Of a DNA stretch of 64,000 nucleotides, positions 21,164 to 33,294 are shown in pieces. This stretch comes from Neurospora tetraspora. Lineage: Eukaryota > Ascomycota > Sordariomycetes > Sordariales > Sordariaceae. Positions within the stretch are counted from its first letter, which is position 1. Each line of letters opens with the position of its first letter. The DNA lies in assembly GCF_033439725.1 (NCBI RefSeq), contig NW_026944387.1:4526001-4590000 (forward strand), read 5' to 3'. A model generated the notes under the pieces. The model saw only the letters and a program-made list of their open reading frames with translations, was not told the DNA's origin and ran no database searches. The translations under genes were made by a program, and so were the position numbers.

Positions 21164-24100
21164 ATTAATAGTCTAACTCACAATACTTACCTTTATGCTA
21201 ATATTTACAAAAGTATGAGTATTTATGTACTAATACCTCTCAAATTACCCTAATAACAATTAAATTAATAAAGTAATTATATTCCTATTAATGGAATCCT
21301 CTCCTAAGACTAACCGTCTTTATTTTGATAGGCCCTCAAAGCTCCGTAATTAGAGCGATAAATTATTTAGCTACGTTAAAGGTTTTAATTTTATTAATTT
21401 TATACTAGGGTTAGAGTCCGCTATTTAAAATTTTCTATTTATACGTATTAATAATTACGTTATTAAAATTACGGCTTTTTACTATATTAAAAGAGTTTAG
21501 GAAGTTTTTAATAGGTTTAAAGCTAGTATTATCGTTTATATACCCCTAGCTCCGGCTCCGGCCCCGGTAATTATAAATATAAATAAAGAAATTAAAGCCC
21601 TAGAAGCGCCTTAAATCCCTGAAGGCGTAGAAACTATTAACTAAACCTTAAATTAATAGACCGACGACGCTATAATTAAATTAATAGATTTTACCGCCTT
21701 TAGTTTTATAGGAGTACGAATACAACTATATTAATTAGTTCTATAATATAAAGGTCTACGAATGCTTTAAAATTAATAACGCTAATATTTAAAAATAAAT
21801 ATAGGAATTTATATTCCCTCCTATAAAATTAATAATTTTCTATCCCTCCTATCTATAGCCGAATAGTATATTAATATTAAAGATGGCTATAACTACTGAG
21901 AGGAAAATATTTAGACCGAAATTTGTTAAAAATATTACAATTACTTTAAATTACTATTAAGCGAGCTTAATAAGAGGAATAGAGGGATAAATAAGTAGAT
22001 AAATAGTTAGAACGCTATAATAATTGATATAATCCGCTATAAAGTTCTAAAAATTATTATAGCTAATATTTAATTAAAAGACCTTTTAAATTATTTACAG
22101 CTAATTAGACCTATTTAAGTATTTAATATTTTTAAATATTTTAATAAGAAAATTATAGTTAATACCTTTAATTTTCATTTAATATCCGGGGATTTCCACT
22201 ATAAAGGATTGAACGAGCGACTTCTTATTAGTATTAGTAAAATTAACAACTATAAAGGAATGTTCAGTATAAGCCTAACCTTTAACAGTTTATAGGATAG
22301 CAGTATTAATAACGAAGACGTTTAACTTAATAGGACTTAGAATTATTGTAAGAGGAAGCATAAAATTGCGGCTATAAATACTTTATTAATATTCTTAATT
22401 ATTTATTATAAAGCGTATTAATAAGGCCTCTATTTAATTAAATATTATTAATATTTATTTCCTACTAAAGTAATTAACCCTAAATAGAAATTTTTTAAAA
22501 AAGTTTGAAATAGGGTTAAGAAGAATTTCCGTAATAATTTAAAATTGAAGAAAGAAATTGCTTCGAATAGGAGATTAAATAAAATAATAATAGTAATAAA
22601 AGTAACTAATTCTTTAGCGAAAATATTTAAAAAGTAGTAATTAATTATAAGACGGCCGTTTATCAGGCGGCTTTCTAAGTAGGAGAAGGAGATTTAAAAT
22701 TATACTTTCTTAAAAATAATATTCTTTTCGATTTTAGTAATTCCCTTTATATTTTTAACAAAATTACCCATTTTATTAATTTTCGTTACACTCTTTATAA
22801 TAATAATCTCTAAGCTAGAAATACCTATATTTTTATTAAAGGATATAAGGATATAAATATTATAATTTAAGGACGTAGGGGGTTTAAGAAGCTTCGATTC
22901 TATAATATAACTTTTTATTCCAATTTTGTAATTAATTTTATTTCTTTCTACTTCTTTTATATAAAAAGTTTTTATTAAAATTAATAATTATTTAATAATT
23001 ATTTTTAAAATTTAAATTATTCTTTCTTTTACCGTCTTATAATACAATATTATTAAATAGTTTTTGAGGACTTCTCTCCTTCTTTCTTTAAAATTATTTT
23101 TTTTATACGACGTAATTAATTTAATTTTTTTAACGGCTATGAATATTATAAAGAAGAGGTTATTATTTAGTACTATTACTTCAGTTATTACGGTCTTTAT
23201 ATTTAATTATTTTATTAACGTTAACAGTACCCGCTTTAAGGGACCTTTTACTATATATTACGATACGTATACTTTATCGAAAATTAAACGATAGGTTAAT
23301 TATAAACTTTACAATTATAGCAACAAGTTAGGAAAAAAATTAATTATAAATTTCCTTAATTATACAAAGAGCCGTTAGGAATATTATAACGTTATATTTA
23401 TTATTTATAAATATATTAGGTATATTTAGGATTACTATACAATAGATCATAAAATTATTATTATTACTTCCTTCCTTAACAACTTTTTTATAATATTAAA
23501 TATTCGGTATAATATTTAATTAAAAATTATTAAACACAATAATGAAATTAGCGGGTCCTATATAATAAAAAAATTCTTCGCTTTTAAAAATATAATTATT
23601 AAGCCCTTTATTTTATATATTTAAATATAAAATAGTAGCGTAGAACGTTCAGAAAATATTATTAAGGAAAGATTTAGAGCAATAATATAGAATTCTTGTT
23701 TTACTAAAAATTTATAGTTAGAAATCGTTTTTATAGTAATTTACTTTATTAATCGGTCCCCTAAATTCTTCTACAACTAGAAATCCCTATACGAACGTTT
23801 CTATACTTTTATTACTAAACGAAACAGATTTAATATATTAATTCTACGTAAATTAGATATTATATACTTTTATATTTATAATTATAAAATATACATTATA
23901 ATTATAGGCGCTTAGAAGAAAGAAGAGAGGCGTTAGAAAATGAATTTTAAAATATAAATCAATTATTTAATTAGTTATATTATTTTTTTAATTTACTATA
24001 TTTACAACCCTATTAATAATTCGATTATTAATACCCGTAATATATTATTTAACGAAGATACATTCTATTCTAAAGAAGCACTAATTAAGGCGTAATCTTT

Positions 24101-26349
24101 AAAAATCCCTTCCGACGAATTTATTATATTATTTTAAAAATATAATTAAATAATTCTAATATTAGAAATCCCCAATTTTATTAGTAGCCGAATCGATTTT
24201 AAAGATACTTAAACGTACGATATACCCGGCTCCCTTTTAGAATCCAATTAAATTTACTAAAAAAGAGAAACCGATTATATATTTTTAAAACCCTTACTAG
24301 AGAATTCGAATACCCTCGTAGAAAGAATATCCATTAATTTTATTTTTAATAATAAATATCCTATTCCTTTAAATACATTATTATTAGACCGATTATCACT
24401 TACTTCCTTCTCCGCTGGCTTTTATTTTAACCCTTATATTAAAAATAAAATTTATAAAGATTTTAAGCCTTAGAAGGCCGCTTTTCATACCAGTAGATTT
24501 TATTAGCCTATAGTAATATATAATAGCGAACATATTACGAAAGTAGAATTATAGCAATTTATTTACGATAAAAGAATTATTACTAAAGGGGAATTTAAAT
24601 CTTTAATTTATATAAATAAAGTTTAGTTTATTTATAGATATTATTTTCCCCTAGCGCTTAAGAATTATAGATCTTTTAATTATTATATTTTTAGAGATTT
24701 TTTTAAATAAACAAAGTAAATTTATTTTAATAATTATAAGGAAATAAGGATTTAGTTAGAAGTTGATAAGAACGAATTACGTATTTAAAGTAAGTAAATT
24801 TTCGATTATATATAGGTATATGCATATAAATTCTTTAAAAATAGTAAATGTAATGAAAATAAAGCCCGTTTCGTTATTTATAAAAATTAATAAATAAAGA
24901 AGGTAAGGTAGGAAATATACGTTTTTACCTTTATTAATTACTCTTTCTATACTTTTATCGCTATAGTTACCCGGTTTAATTTCGAATTTATTTAATATAA
25001 TACTATTAATACTTTTATTAATATTTATATAGATAAAGATATTTATATACGTATACTTTTAAACTATAAAATTCTAAAGAAGGTTTTTGAAAAATTTAAA
25101 GTTTTATATAATTTATAATATTCCCTATTCTTTTAGTAACGAAAATTCATAAATACTTTTAAAATAATAAGTTTCGAATTAGTCTCTAAAGAATTATATA
25201 TTTTCGTTAATGATAGCGTTTTCGTTTTTTATTATATTAATAATATAATTTCTATATATTACTTTAATAACATTATTACTATATAAGAATATATAGATAA
25301 CTTCAATTAGTAATACTATATAATTAGAGGAGACGAATTATAATAATTCTGAAGTATTAAAATTATTCGAAATTATTAAATAGGAAAGATCTAACTATCT
25401 TAACGCTTATATTTATAAACGATTTACTATTTTATAAGTATTAAACGTATTACTTTAATCCATATATTTAATATTAAATTAGTTCCCTTTTAAGATAAAG
25501 TTTCCCGTTATTTAATATATTTATATTAAATTAAAGTAAGTTCGATATTGTACGCCGTTATTATTATACGGTTAAACATTATTTTCGCCGCTAACCGTCT
25601 TTCTAAATATAATTATAACTATAATTTAGGTTATTATAAAGCTATAAATAAAGTATTCTGCTATTTCTATACTACTACTAATATAGTACTCTACTATAGA
25701 GGTAATAAAGTACTCCGGATTATTTTAGATTCGGTATTTATAAACAATTTTATAAATTGTAAAAGTTCCTAAGGATTTATAATATAATTCTTTAGAAAGC
25801 TAATTTATTAGAATACTATTAAATAAATAATTATAGCTATTTTTATAACCGAGGTAGAATTTATTGTACTTATTAATATAGTTAAAAAAAATCTCTTTAC
25901 AATAAGATTTATTACTAATCTTATAATAAAATTAATTAATCTTATCCCTACTTTAAATTATAATAATTAATAAATTACTAAAGTTTTAATTGTAGAAGTT
26001 ACAAAGTTGGTAATAAAGTTCAAGTACGTGGATATTTATAAATATTAAGTAAAATAAGAGGTATTTGTTAGGAGGATAAAAATTAAATTTTTAAAAACGG
26101 CTAAAATACTTATAGATGGTTTAATGAAGGTACTAGACTTCTAAAAGTATATAGCGTTCATAAAATTAGTAGGGATAGAATTAGTAAAGAATAGAGAATT
26201 GAAAAGACGGGAGAATATAATAGTATATATTGAGATAAATAAAATTAATAACGAGATAACCCTAGGATGGTTATGTAATATTGTGAATAAGGTTATTTTT
26301 GGATAGTTTTGGGTAGTTTTGTCTCTGTAAGACTTCAATTGGGGAGGTG

Positions 26350-26545
26350 TGTTAGTTTGGAGAGTTAAATCTAGCCAGTAAGAAGAAGGCTCTAAATGAG
26401 GACTAGCCTCCTAGCTACCAGAATCTGGCTGCAGACCTCCCTAATACTCTGGGAGCCCCTAACTCTAGCTCTATAGTACTCTTCTATATATACATAGATT
26501 AATATAGAGATTTACCCACTTGTGACTCAACCGTGCATTCTGACA
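26350..26545 (+). repeat. 3' LTR of copia-like element
   Basis: 196 bp, TGTTAG...CTGACA, matching 20968-21163 and followed by the target duplication GATTT. Confidence 0.93.
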
Positions 26546-26668
26546 GATTTATCTCTACGCTATATCCTAACCAATTATATCGTTCGTTGTATCTGCATGC
26601 TACGTTGAGTACCGACCTGCAGGTCTTTCCTGAGGTATAATTGGCCGTAAAACGTGGGGATAAATCGG
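26546..26668. repeat. degenerate inverted-repeat (MITE-like) copy, tip interrupted by the LTR element
   Basis: The arms at 26546-26580 and about 26637-26668 are imperfect inverted copies of each other and match the arms of the better copy at 26868-26993. The copia-like element sits exactly at the left tip, whose GATTT became its target duplication. Confidence 0.55.
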
Positions 26669-26867
26669 CCGAGAGTGAGAATTAGCGATACTGCATGAAA
26701 TTCAAGCAATTGCCGTTGAACGCTCCCGAAACCCTTGATGATGATCGATGTTGCACGATCTCTACCTCGACCGGACGTATCGGCAAGCCAGGAGGTGTTG
26801 GACAAGGTCGAGGACGACGATCCCATCGATAACGCTGGAGCAGTCGCTGTCTACCGCCTTTTTTCAT

Positions 26868-26993
26868 TCAAACCGGATTTATCCCCACAGTATTGGACCA
26901 ATTACATCTAGAGAATGCCCTGAAGGCGACGCCAAAACGTGGCAGGCAGACTTCATGATTGGCCAGGACAGCGTGGGGATAAATCCGGTTTGA
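26868..26993. mobile_element. 126-bp MITE-like inverted-repeat element
   Basis: The ends are TCAAACCGGATTTATCCCCA and its exact reverse complement; similarity continues for about 40 bases on each side (CCAAT/ATTGG arms). There is no coding capacity. No clear target duplication was found, so the outer limits are uncertain. A second degenerate copy lies 200 bases to the left. Confidence 0.6.
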
Positions 26994-27763
26994 TACAGAC
27001 ATCGCCCCCTGAAAATGCGATGCCGCGGTCCGCTCCCGATCAGAAAGCTTGTTTCGTCAAGGGTCTCCACCGCTCAACACTTGGACGAGCAGGACAAGCA
27101 TCCCATGACATTCTAGCAGTCCATAAGGCATTGGCGTACGTAGGTTGTTAGGTAATGAAGAGCAATTGGAGGTGTGTGCTCATGGCTCCATCTACGTCCA
27201 TAACCGACACTATTACCGAGTCTTTCATGGGGTCCCCATTCTCCAGATGCTCTGTGCTTTGATGTGGACAACAGGCTGTGGCGGTGGGTGTTTGCCTTGT
27301 CTGTCTTCTTGCTATACCACAATCGTCCCGTCTCGCGTCGCGAGGATCCCCGGGCGACCCGGAAGGACAGACAACGAGACTCGAGAGGGTGTAAGAAAGG
27401 GGAAGACGGAAGAAATAGAAGCACATACCTGATATATATTCCGTTCCCTCCCACCGACTGAGGTTGAACTTTTATGAAATCATCATCTCATCATCATCCA
27501 AGCCCTTAATAATCTTTGTTTAGGTGTTAGTTTCTTTCTCTGAGAGAGTTCTTTTACTTTTACTTCAATCATTCTTACCTACCTTAAGGTACCTACGGAG
27601 CCTCTCCTCACGCTCAACAACATCCACCAACCTAGACAACTTACCTCCACCGTCCGAGCTGATTGAACTGATATTGAGACGACAAACTTGTCATCTCATA
27701 ATATCGACAATATCCGACTTTTCCTTTTTCCATATTACAACACCCTAATACACACACATCACC
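26994..27763. other. intergenic region and leader of the reductase gene
   Basis: Of the roughly 770 bases, the last 300 are CT- and CA-rich, as in fungal 5' untranslated regions. No gene is seen; open frames of 60-113 codons show no domain. Confidence 0.4.
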
Positions 27764-30700
27764 ATGAGCCAACAACAAAATTCCCCTTACGGCCGCCGCC
27801 TTATCCTCGACATCATTAAGGAGCGTGCCCAGAACGAGCCCGAGCGGGAATGGGTGTCTGTACCTCGTTCCTCCGACCCCAAAGATGGGTGGAAGATCCT
27901 CACCTACCTCGACGCCTACAACGGCATCAACCGCATCGCGCACAAGCTCACGCGGGTCTGCGGTGCTGCCGCACCCGGCTCCTTCCCCACGGTTGCTTAT
28001 ATCGGCCCCAACGACGTTCGCTACCTCGTCTTCGCCCTAGGCGCCGTCAAGGCCGGTTATCAGGCTCTCTTCATCTCGACTCGCAACTCCGCCGAGGCCC
28101 AGCTGCACCTGTTCGAGCTGACGAACTGCAACACCCTGGTGTTCGATCAGAGCTACAAGGCTACCGTCCAGCCATGGCTACACGAGCGCGAGATGACTGC
28201 GATTCTGGCGCTTCCCGCTGATGAGTGGTTCCCGGCCGACCAGGAGGACTTCCCGTACAACAAGACGTTTGAGGAGGCCGAGTGGGATCCCCTGATGGTG
28301 CTGCACACTTCTGGAAGTACTGGATTCCCCAAGCCCATCGTGGCCAGGCAGGGTATGATTGCTATTGCGGACCAGGTTCACAACCTTCCGCCGCGCGAGG
28401 ACGGGAAGCTCATATGGATCGCGGAGATGAGCAAGAGGGCCAAGAGGATGATGCACCCTAGTGAGTATTCCCCGAACACATAATGGTCGATCAGGGTCCG
28501 AAACTAACAGATGACGACAGTGCCCCTTTTCCACGCGGCTGCCATGTACGTCTCCATGATCATGATCCACTACTGGGACACCCCTGGTGCTTTGGGCATC
28601 GGCGAGCGTCCACTCTCTTCCGATCTCGTTGTCGAATACATCAAGTACGCCGACGTCGAGGGCATGACCCTGCCTCCCGCGATCCTCGAGGAGCTCTCCC
28701 AGGACGAGGAATCTATTCAGGCCCTCAAGAAGCTCAACTTTGTGTCCTTCGGCGGCGGCAACCTCGCTCCCGAGTCCGGTGACCGCCTGGTCGATAACGG
28801 CGTGACGCTCTGCAACCTCATCTCCGCGACCGAGTTCACTCCCTTCCCCTACTACTGGCAATACGACAACAAGCTCTGGCGCTACTTCAACTTTGACACC
28901 GAGCTCTTTGGCATCGACTGGCGCCCCCATGACGGCGACTCGTCTTACGAGCAGGTAATCGTCCGCAAGGACAAGAACCCCGGTCTTCAGGGCTTCTTCT
29001 ACACCTTCCCCGACTCCAACGAGTACAGCACCAAGGACTTGTACAAGCCCCACCCTACCCTCAAGGACCAATGGATCTACCAGGGCCGCGCCGACAACAT
29101 CATCGTGTTCTCCAACGGCGAGAAACTCAACCCCATCACCATCGAGGAGACGGTGCAGGGCCACCCCAAGGTCATGGGCGCCGTTGTCGTCGGCTCGAAC
29201 CGGTTCCAACCTGCTCTGATCATCGAGCCCGTCGAGCACCCCGAGACCGAGGAGGGCCGCAAGGCTTTGTTGGATGAAATCTGGCCCACCGTCGTCCGCG
29301 TCAACAAGGAGACCGTCGCCCACGGCCAGATTGGCCGCCAGTACATGGGTCTCTCCACCCCCGGCAAGCCGTTCATGCGCGCGGGTAAGGGCACCGTCCT
29401 GCGCCCTGGTACTATCAACCTGTACAAGGCCGAGATCGACAAGCTCTACGAGGACGCCGAGAAGGGCGTTGTCACTGGCGAGGTCCCCAAGCTTGATCTT
29501 TCCTCGTCCGACGCCTTGATCCTCTCCATCGAGAAGCTCTTCGAGACCTCCCTCCACGCTCCCAAGCTCGAGGCCGACACCGACTTCTTCACCGCCGGCG
29601 TCGACTCCATGCAGGTCATCACCGCGTCTCGCCTCATCCGTGCTGGTCTGGCCGCTGCCGGCGTGAATGTCGATGCCTCGGCCCTGGCCACCCGTGTCAT
29701 TTACGGCAACCCCACTCCCAAGCGTCTGGCCGACTACCTCTTGTCCGCCGTCGTCAACAAGAACAAGAACGCCGCCCACGGCACTTTGGACGACGAGCAC
29801 CACGGCATGGAGGCCCTTGTGGAGAAGTACACGCAGGACCTTCCCACTCCCAAGCAGAACAAGCCTGCGCCGGCCGACGAGGGTCAGGTGGTCGTCATTA
29901 CCGGCACCACTGGCGGCATCGGTTCCTACATGGTCGACATCTGCTCTTCCTCCCCGCGCGTCTCCAAGATCATCTGCCTCAACCGTTCCGAGGACGGCAA
30001 GGCCCGCCAGACGGACTCCTCCTCCGGCCGCGGCCTGTCCACCGACTTCTCCAAGTGCGAGTTCTACCACGCCGACCTGTCGCGCGCCGATCTCGGTCTC
30101 GGCTCCGAGGTCTACTCCCGCTTGTTGACCGAAGTCGACCGCGTCATCCACAACCAGTGGCCCGTCAACTTCAACATCGCGGTCGAGTCCTTTGAGCCTC
30201 ACATCCGTGGCTGCCGCAACCTCGTAGACTTTTCCTACAAGGCTGACAAGAACGTGCCCATCATTTTCGTGTCTTCCATCGCCACCGTAGACAAGTGGCG
30301 CGAGGAGGATCGCATCGTTCCTGAGACCTCCCTCTCCGACTTCTCCATCTCGGCGGGCGGTTATGGCCAGTCCAAGCTCGTTTCCTCTCTCATCCTCGAC
30401 AAGGCCACCGAGGTGTCTGGCGTGCCCACCGAAGTCGTTCGTGTCGGCCAGGTCGCCGGCCCGTCTTCCGAGAAGGGTTACTGGAACAAGCAGGAGTGGC
30501 TTCCCTCCATCGTCGCCTCGTCCGTCTACCTCGGTGTCCTCCCCGACTCTTTGGGACAGATGAGCACATGCGACTGGACCCCCATCGAAGGCATCGCCAA
30601 CCTTTTGCTCGAAGTTTCGGGCGTCACCGATGATGTCCCCATTGACAAGCTCAACGGCTACTTCCACGGAGTCAACCCCGAGCGCGCCAGCTGGTCGGAG

Positions 30701-30991
30701 CTCGCGCCCGCCGTCCAGGAGTACTACAGCGACAGAATCAAGAAGATCGTGCCGCTGGACGAGTGGATCGAGGCGCTGGAGAAGAGCCAGGAGAAGGCCG
30801 AGGACGTGACGCGCAACCCGGGTATCAAGCTCCTTGATACGTACCGCGCTTGGTCCGAGGCGACTAAGAAGGGAACCAAGTTCGTGCCGCTGGATATGAC
30901 CAGGACGAAGAGTTACTCGAAGACAATGAGGGAGATGCAGGCGGTTACGCCCGAGTTGATGAAGAACTGGTGCAGGCAGTGGAACTTTTAA
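27764..30991 (+). CDS. adenylate-forming reductase (NRPS-like, A-T-R)
   Basis: Exons are 27764-28460 and 28521-30991, with a 60-base GT-AG intron in phase 1; predicted 1055 aa. Residues about 10-520 are an AMP-binding adenylation domain: the phosphate loop HTSGSTGFPKP near residue 181, the SFGGGNL and ATEF core motifs, and YQGRADNIIVFSNGEK near the hinge. A carrier domain follows with the phosphopantetheine Ser near residue 594 (GVDSMQ instead of the usual DSL). Residues from about 690 are a thioester-reductase Rossmann domain (VITGTTGGIGS) with a YGQSK catalytic pair near 846. Such enzymes activate a carboxylic acid, tether it and release it by NADPH reduction as aldehyde or alcohol. No condensation domain is present. 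The substrate is unknown, and no tailoring genes adjoin. Confidence 0.93.
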
Positions 30992-31207
30992 GCGGAGAGG
31001 GCTTAGTAGAGGTAGAGGTGGCTTTGCGGTGGTGAAGGTGTAGCTTTGTTGGTTGTTTTCCGGTTACCGGTTGCATTGTTCCGCGAGGTGATAGACTTGG
31101 GTTGGGGCATTATTGCATTTGCATCGGTTTGCATGTAGACTTGGGTATCATTTGGAGTGTGTTTTGAATAGACGTTTCAGATAGCATGGTAATTGGCATT
31201 TGTCGAT

Positions 31208-33294
31208 TCAAACTGATATCCTGTGTTTGTGTTGATGGTGATCCTTGTGATGGTGTTGAAGATGGAAAAAGTAAATATTTACAGGGGAAGCAAACAATGG
31301 CGGGGTACAGGGGGGGTTGCTGTTAGTGGTGTCGTGCACAGACCACTTTCCTTCCAACCTACTCCAAAAAATGCACCAAAACTGCCGGCATGCCAAGCAA
31401 TTTTCGCCCTCTAGCAGACCCCGAGTCCCCGACAAGCTACAGGTAATCCACCAAACAAACAACTTCCATCTTGACATCCTCTTGACCTCTTCATCCAGAC
31501 TTGTTCCTCTTCCTGGTTTCCCACTCGACCTCCTTCGATAGCTTTCTGAATCGAACACGATGCCTCCCGAAATCACACCTCCTTCTCGCGCTCCTCGACA
31601 ATCTCGAACCGTCGCTGGCTTCTCTCCGTCCTCCCCGACTTCCCCCCTCTGTCGAACCTCCTTGATAGCCTCGCTGACAATCGACGTCTCGGCCGACTTG
31701 AACTTCCACGCCGGAACCCTCCGCTCAAACAACTCGTCAATCTCCTCCAGCGCCCGACCCTTTAGCTCCGGGAGAAAGAAGAAGAAGAACAAGGCACAAC
31801 AGAAATTGGACCCGGCCCAGATGTAGCCATACTTTGCGCCCCAGTTCATGTTCTCCGGGTTGATAAAGTACGGCGAGCAGAAAGACGTCAACCACGCCAG
31901 GAAATACCCCAGACTGATGGCCGCCCCGACTGTGTACGACCGCAGCCTCGTGCTCACCAGCTCCGTCGCCACGGGGTAACTCGCGATGCCCACAAACGCA
32001 TTATACGCAAAGTTGAACAGGGCACTACACGCAATCAGACTATCCCTCGCCCTCCTCGTGCCCGCCTCTGTCGTCGCCGAGATGGCCATGCCCAACATGA
32101 ACATGCCCTGCACCACCGCTCCCGTCGTCATCAGCGTCCGCCGGCCCATGACATAGCGCATCAAGTACATGCCGACATTGACCCCGACAAACCTGATACA
32201 CGTCTTCATGATGCTGTACTTGAACGACAAATCCACCGGCAGTCCCGACACAATCATGAAATACGTCGAGTAGCTGATATAGAACCAGCTCCCGCTCCCA
32301 GCCTGGGTCGCGATCACTCCGAAACACAACAGCGTTCGTCGCAAATCACTCCCGCGGAACATATCCAACGGCCCAGCCGTACTCGCCAGCCTCTTCTCCT
32401 CTTCGATCCCTTTGACCATCTCCACCCACTCAACCTCCAACCTTTCCTGACCTTCCTTGTCATCCTCGCCTACGGCTCTCAGCCTCTCCAACGCCCTCCT
32501 TCCCTCCTGGTACCGCCCCCGACTGACCTCCCACCTCGGACTCTCCGGCACCACCCACCACACCCCCGCCGACAACACCACAGGAACAACAAACAGCACG
32601 CCCAGCGGCACCCTCCAGCTCCCTTTCCCCAGCCACCCCTTCGTCGCATTCGTCACCACCGCGCCCAGTACACTTCCCACGCAGACCCATTCCGAGAAGA
32701 GCGCGACCATGACACCTCTCAGATGCGGCGGCGCCACTTCAGCACAATAAATGTTGGAGAAAGTCACGAGAAACCCGTTCCCGATGCCGAGGATTATCCG
32801 ACCCACATATAAAGCGGCGGCGGAAGAAGTACCAATCTGGATGGCAGTGCCGAGGGCGGTGAGAAAGCACGCGAGGAGGAGGGCAGGACGACGCCCATAG
32901 AGGTGGGAGAAGGGTCCGGCGAAAAGGGTGGAGAGGAGGGAGCCGAGGGTCAGAAAGGAGGAGAGGAGTTGTTGGAAGGTGTGCTTGTCGCGTTGTCAGC
33001 TGGGACTACACAAGAGGGAGCTAGATGGAGGGTTGAAGGGGTGAGAAAACCTACGCCGATGCCATAACCACCGGGAGCACTGGGGTCCGGGTAACCAAAC
33101 ACCTTGAGGAAACCTGGCATCGCCTGAAGGGCGGCGAGACAAGCGCTGTCGAGGCCGTATTGCATGTTGGCGAGGGAGACGAGGGCACAAATTAGGAGGC
33201 ATTTGCTGTTGGTCCAGAGGGAGGTTTCGGGGAGCTTGTCCACGGTCGGGGATGGTGGGCCCATACTGTCTTTGTCCTTTTCTTCGGTGGTCAT
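31208..33294 (-). CDS. MFS sugar (hexose) transporter-like protein
   Basis: Exon 1 is 33294-33055 and exon 2 is 32983-31208; the intron donor is GTAGGT and the acceptor most compatible with frame is an AAG, which is less usual, so this junction is uncertain; predicted 671 aa. The first helix contains NMQYGLDSACLA. The family signatures are GPFSHLYGRRPALL, GRIILGIGNGF, PESPRW after helix 6 and PELKGRALEEIDELF at the end of helix 12, all typical of the sugar-porter family in the plasma membrane. The last ~165 residues are an unusual basic and then His-rich tail; a missed 3' intron may explain part of it. An upstream in-frame ATG at 33402 would add 36 residues; 33294 fits family length better. 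Confidence 0.82.

Larger units (their letters stand above)
20968..26545 (+). mobile_element. Ty1/copia-type LTR retrotransposon fossil
   Basis: The element is delimited by two 196-bp LTRs and a perfect 5-bp target duplication GATTT (20963-20967 and 26546-26550). The LTRs start TGT and end ACA, and a purine-rich tract (GGGGAGGTG) lies just before the 3' LTR. Internal remnants are in the copia order on the plus strand: integrase-like sequence around 23.2-23.9 kb, reverse transcriptase around 24.6-25.4 kb, and RNase-H-region sequence around 25.5-26.0 kb with a recognisable NRLSKYN block. The coding region is heavily broken throughout, in the manner of RIP. LTR differences (roughly 20 sites, nearly all transitions) overstate age, because RIP rather than slow drift probably made most of them. 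Confidence 0.9.
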
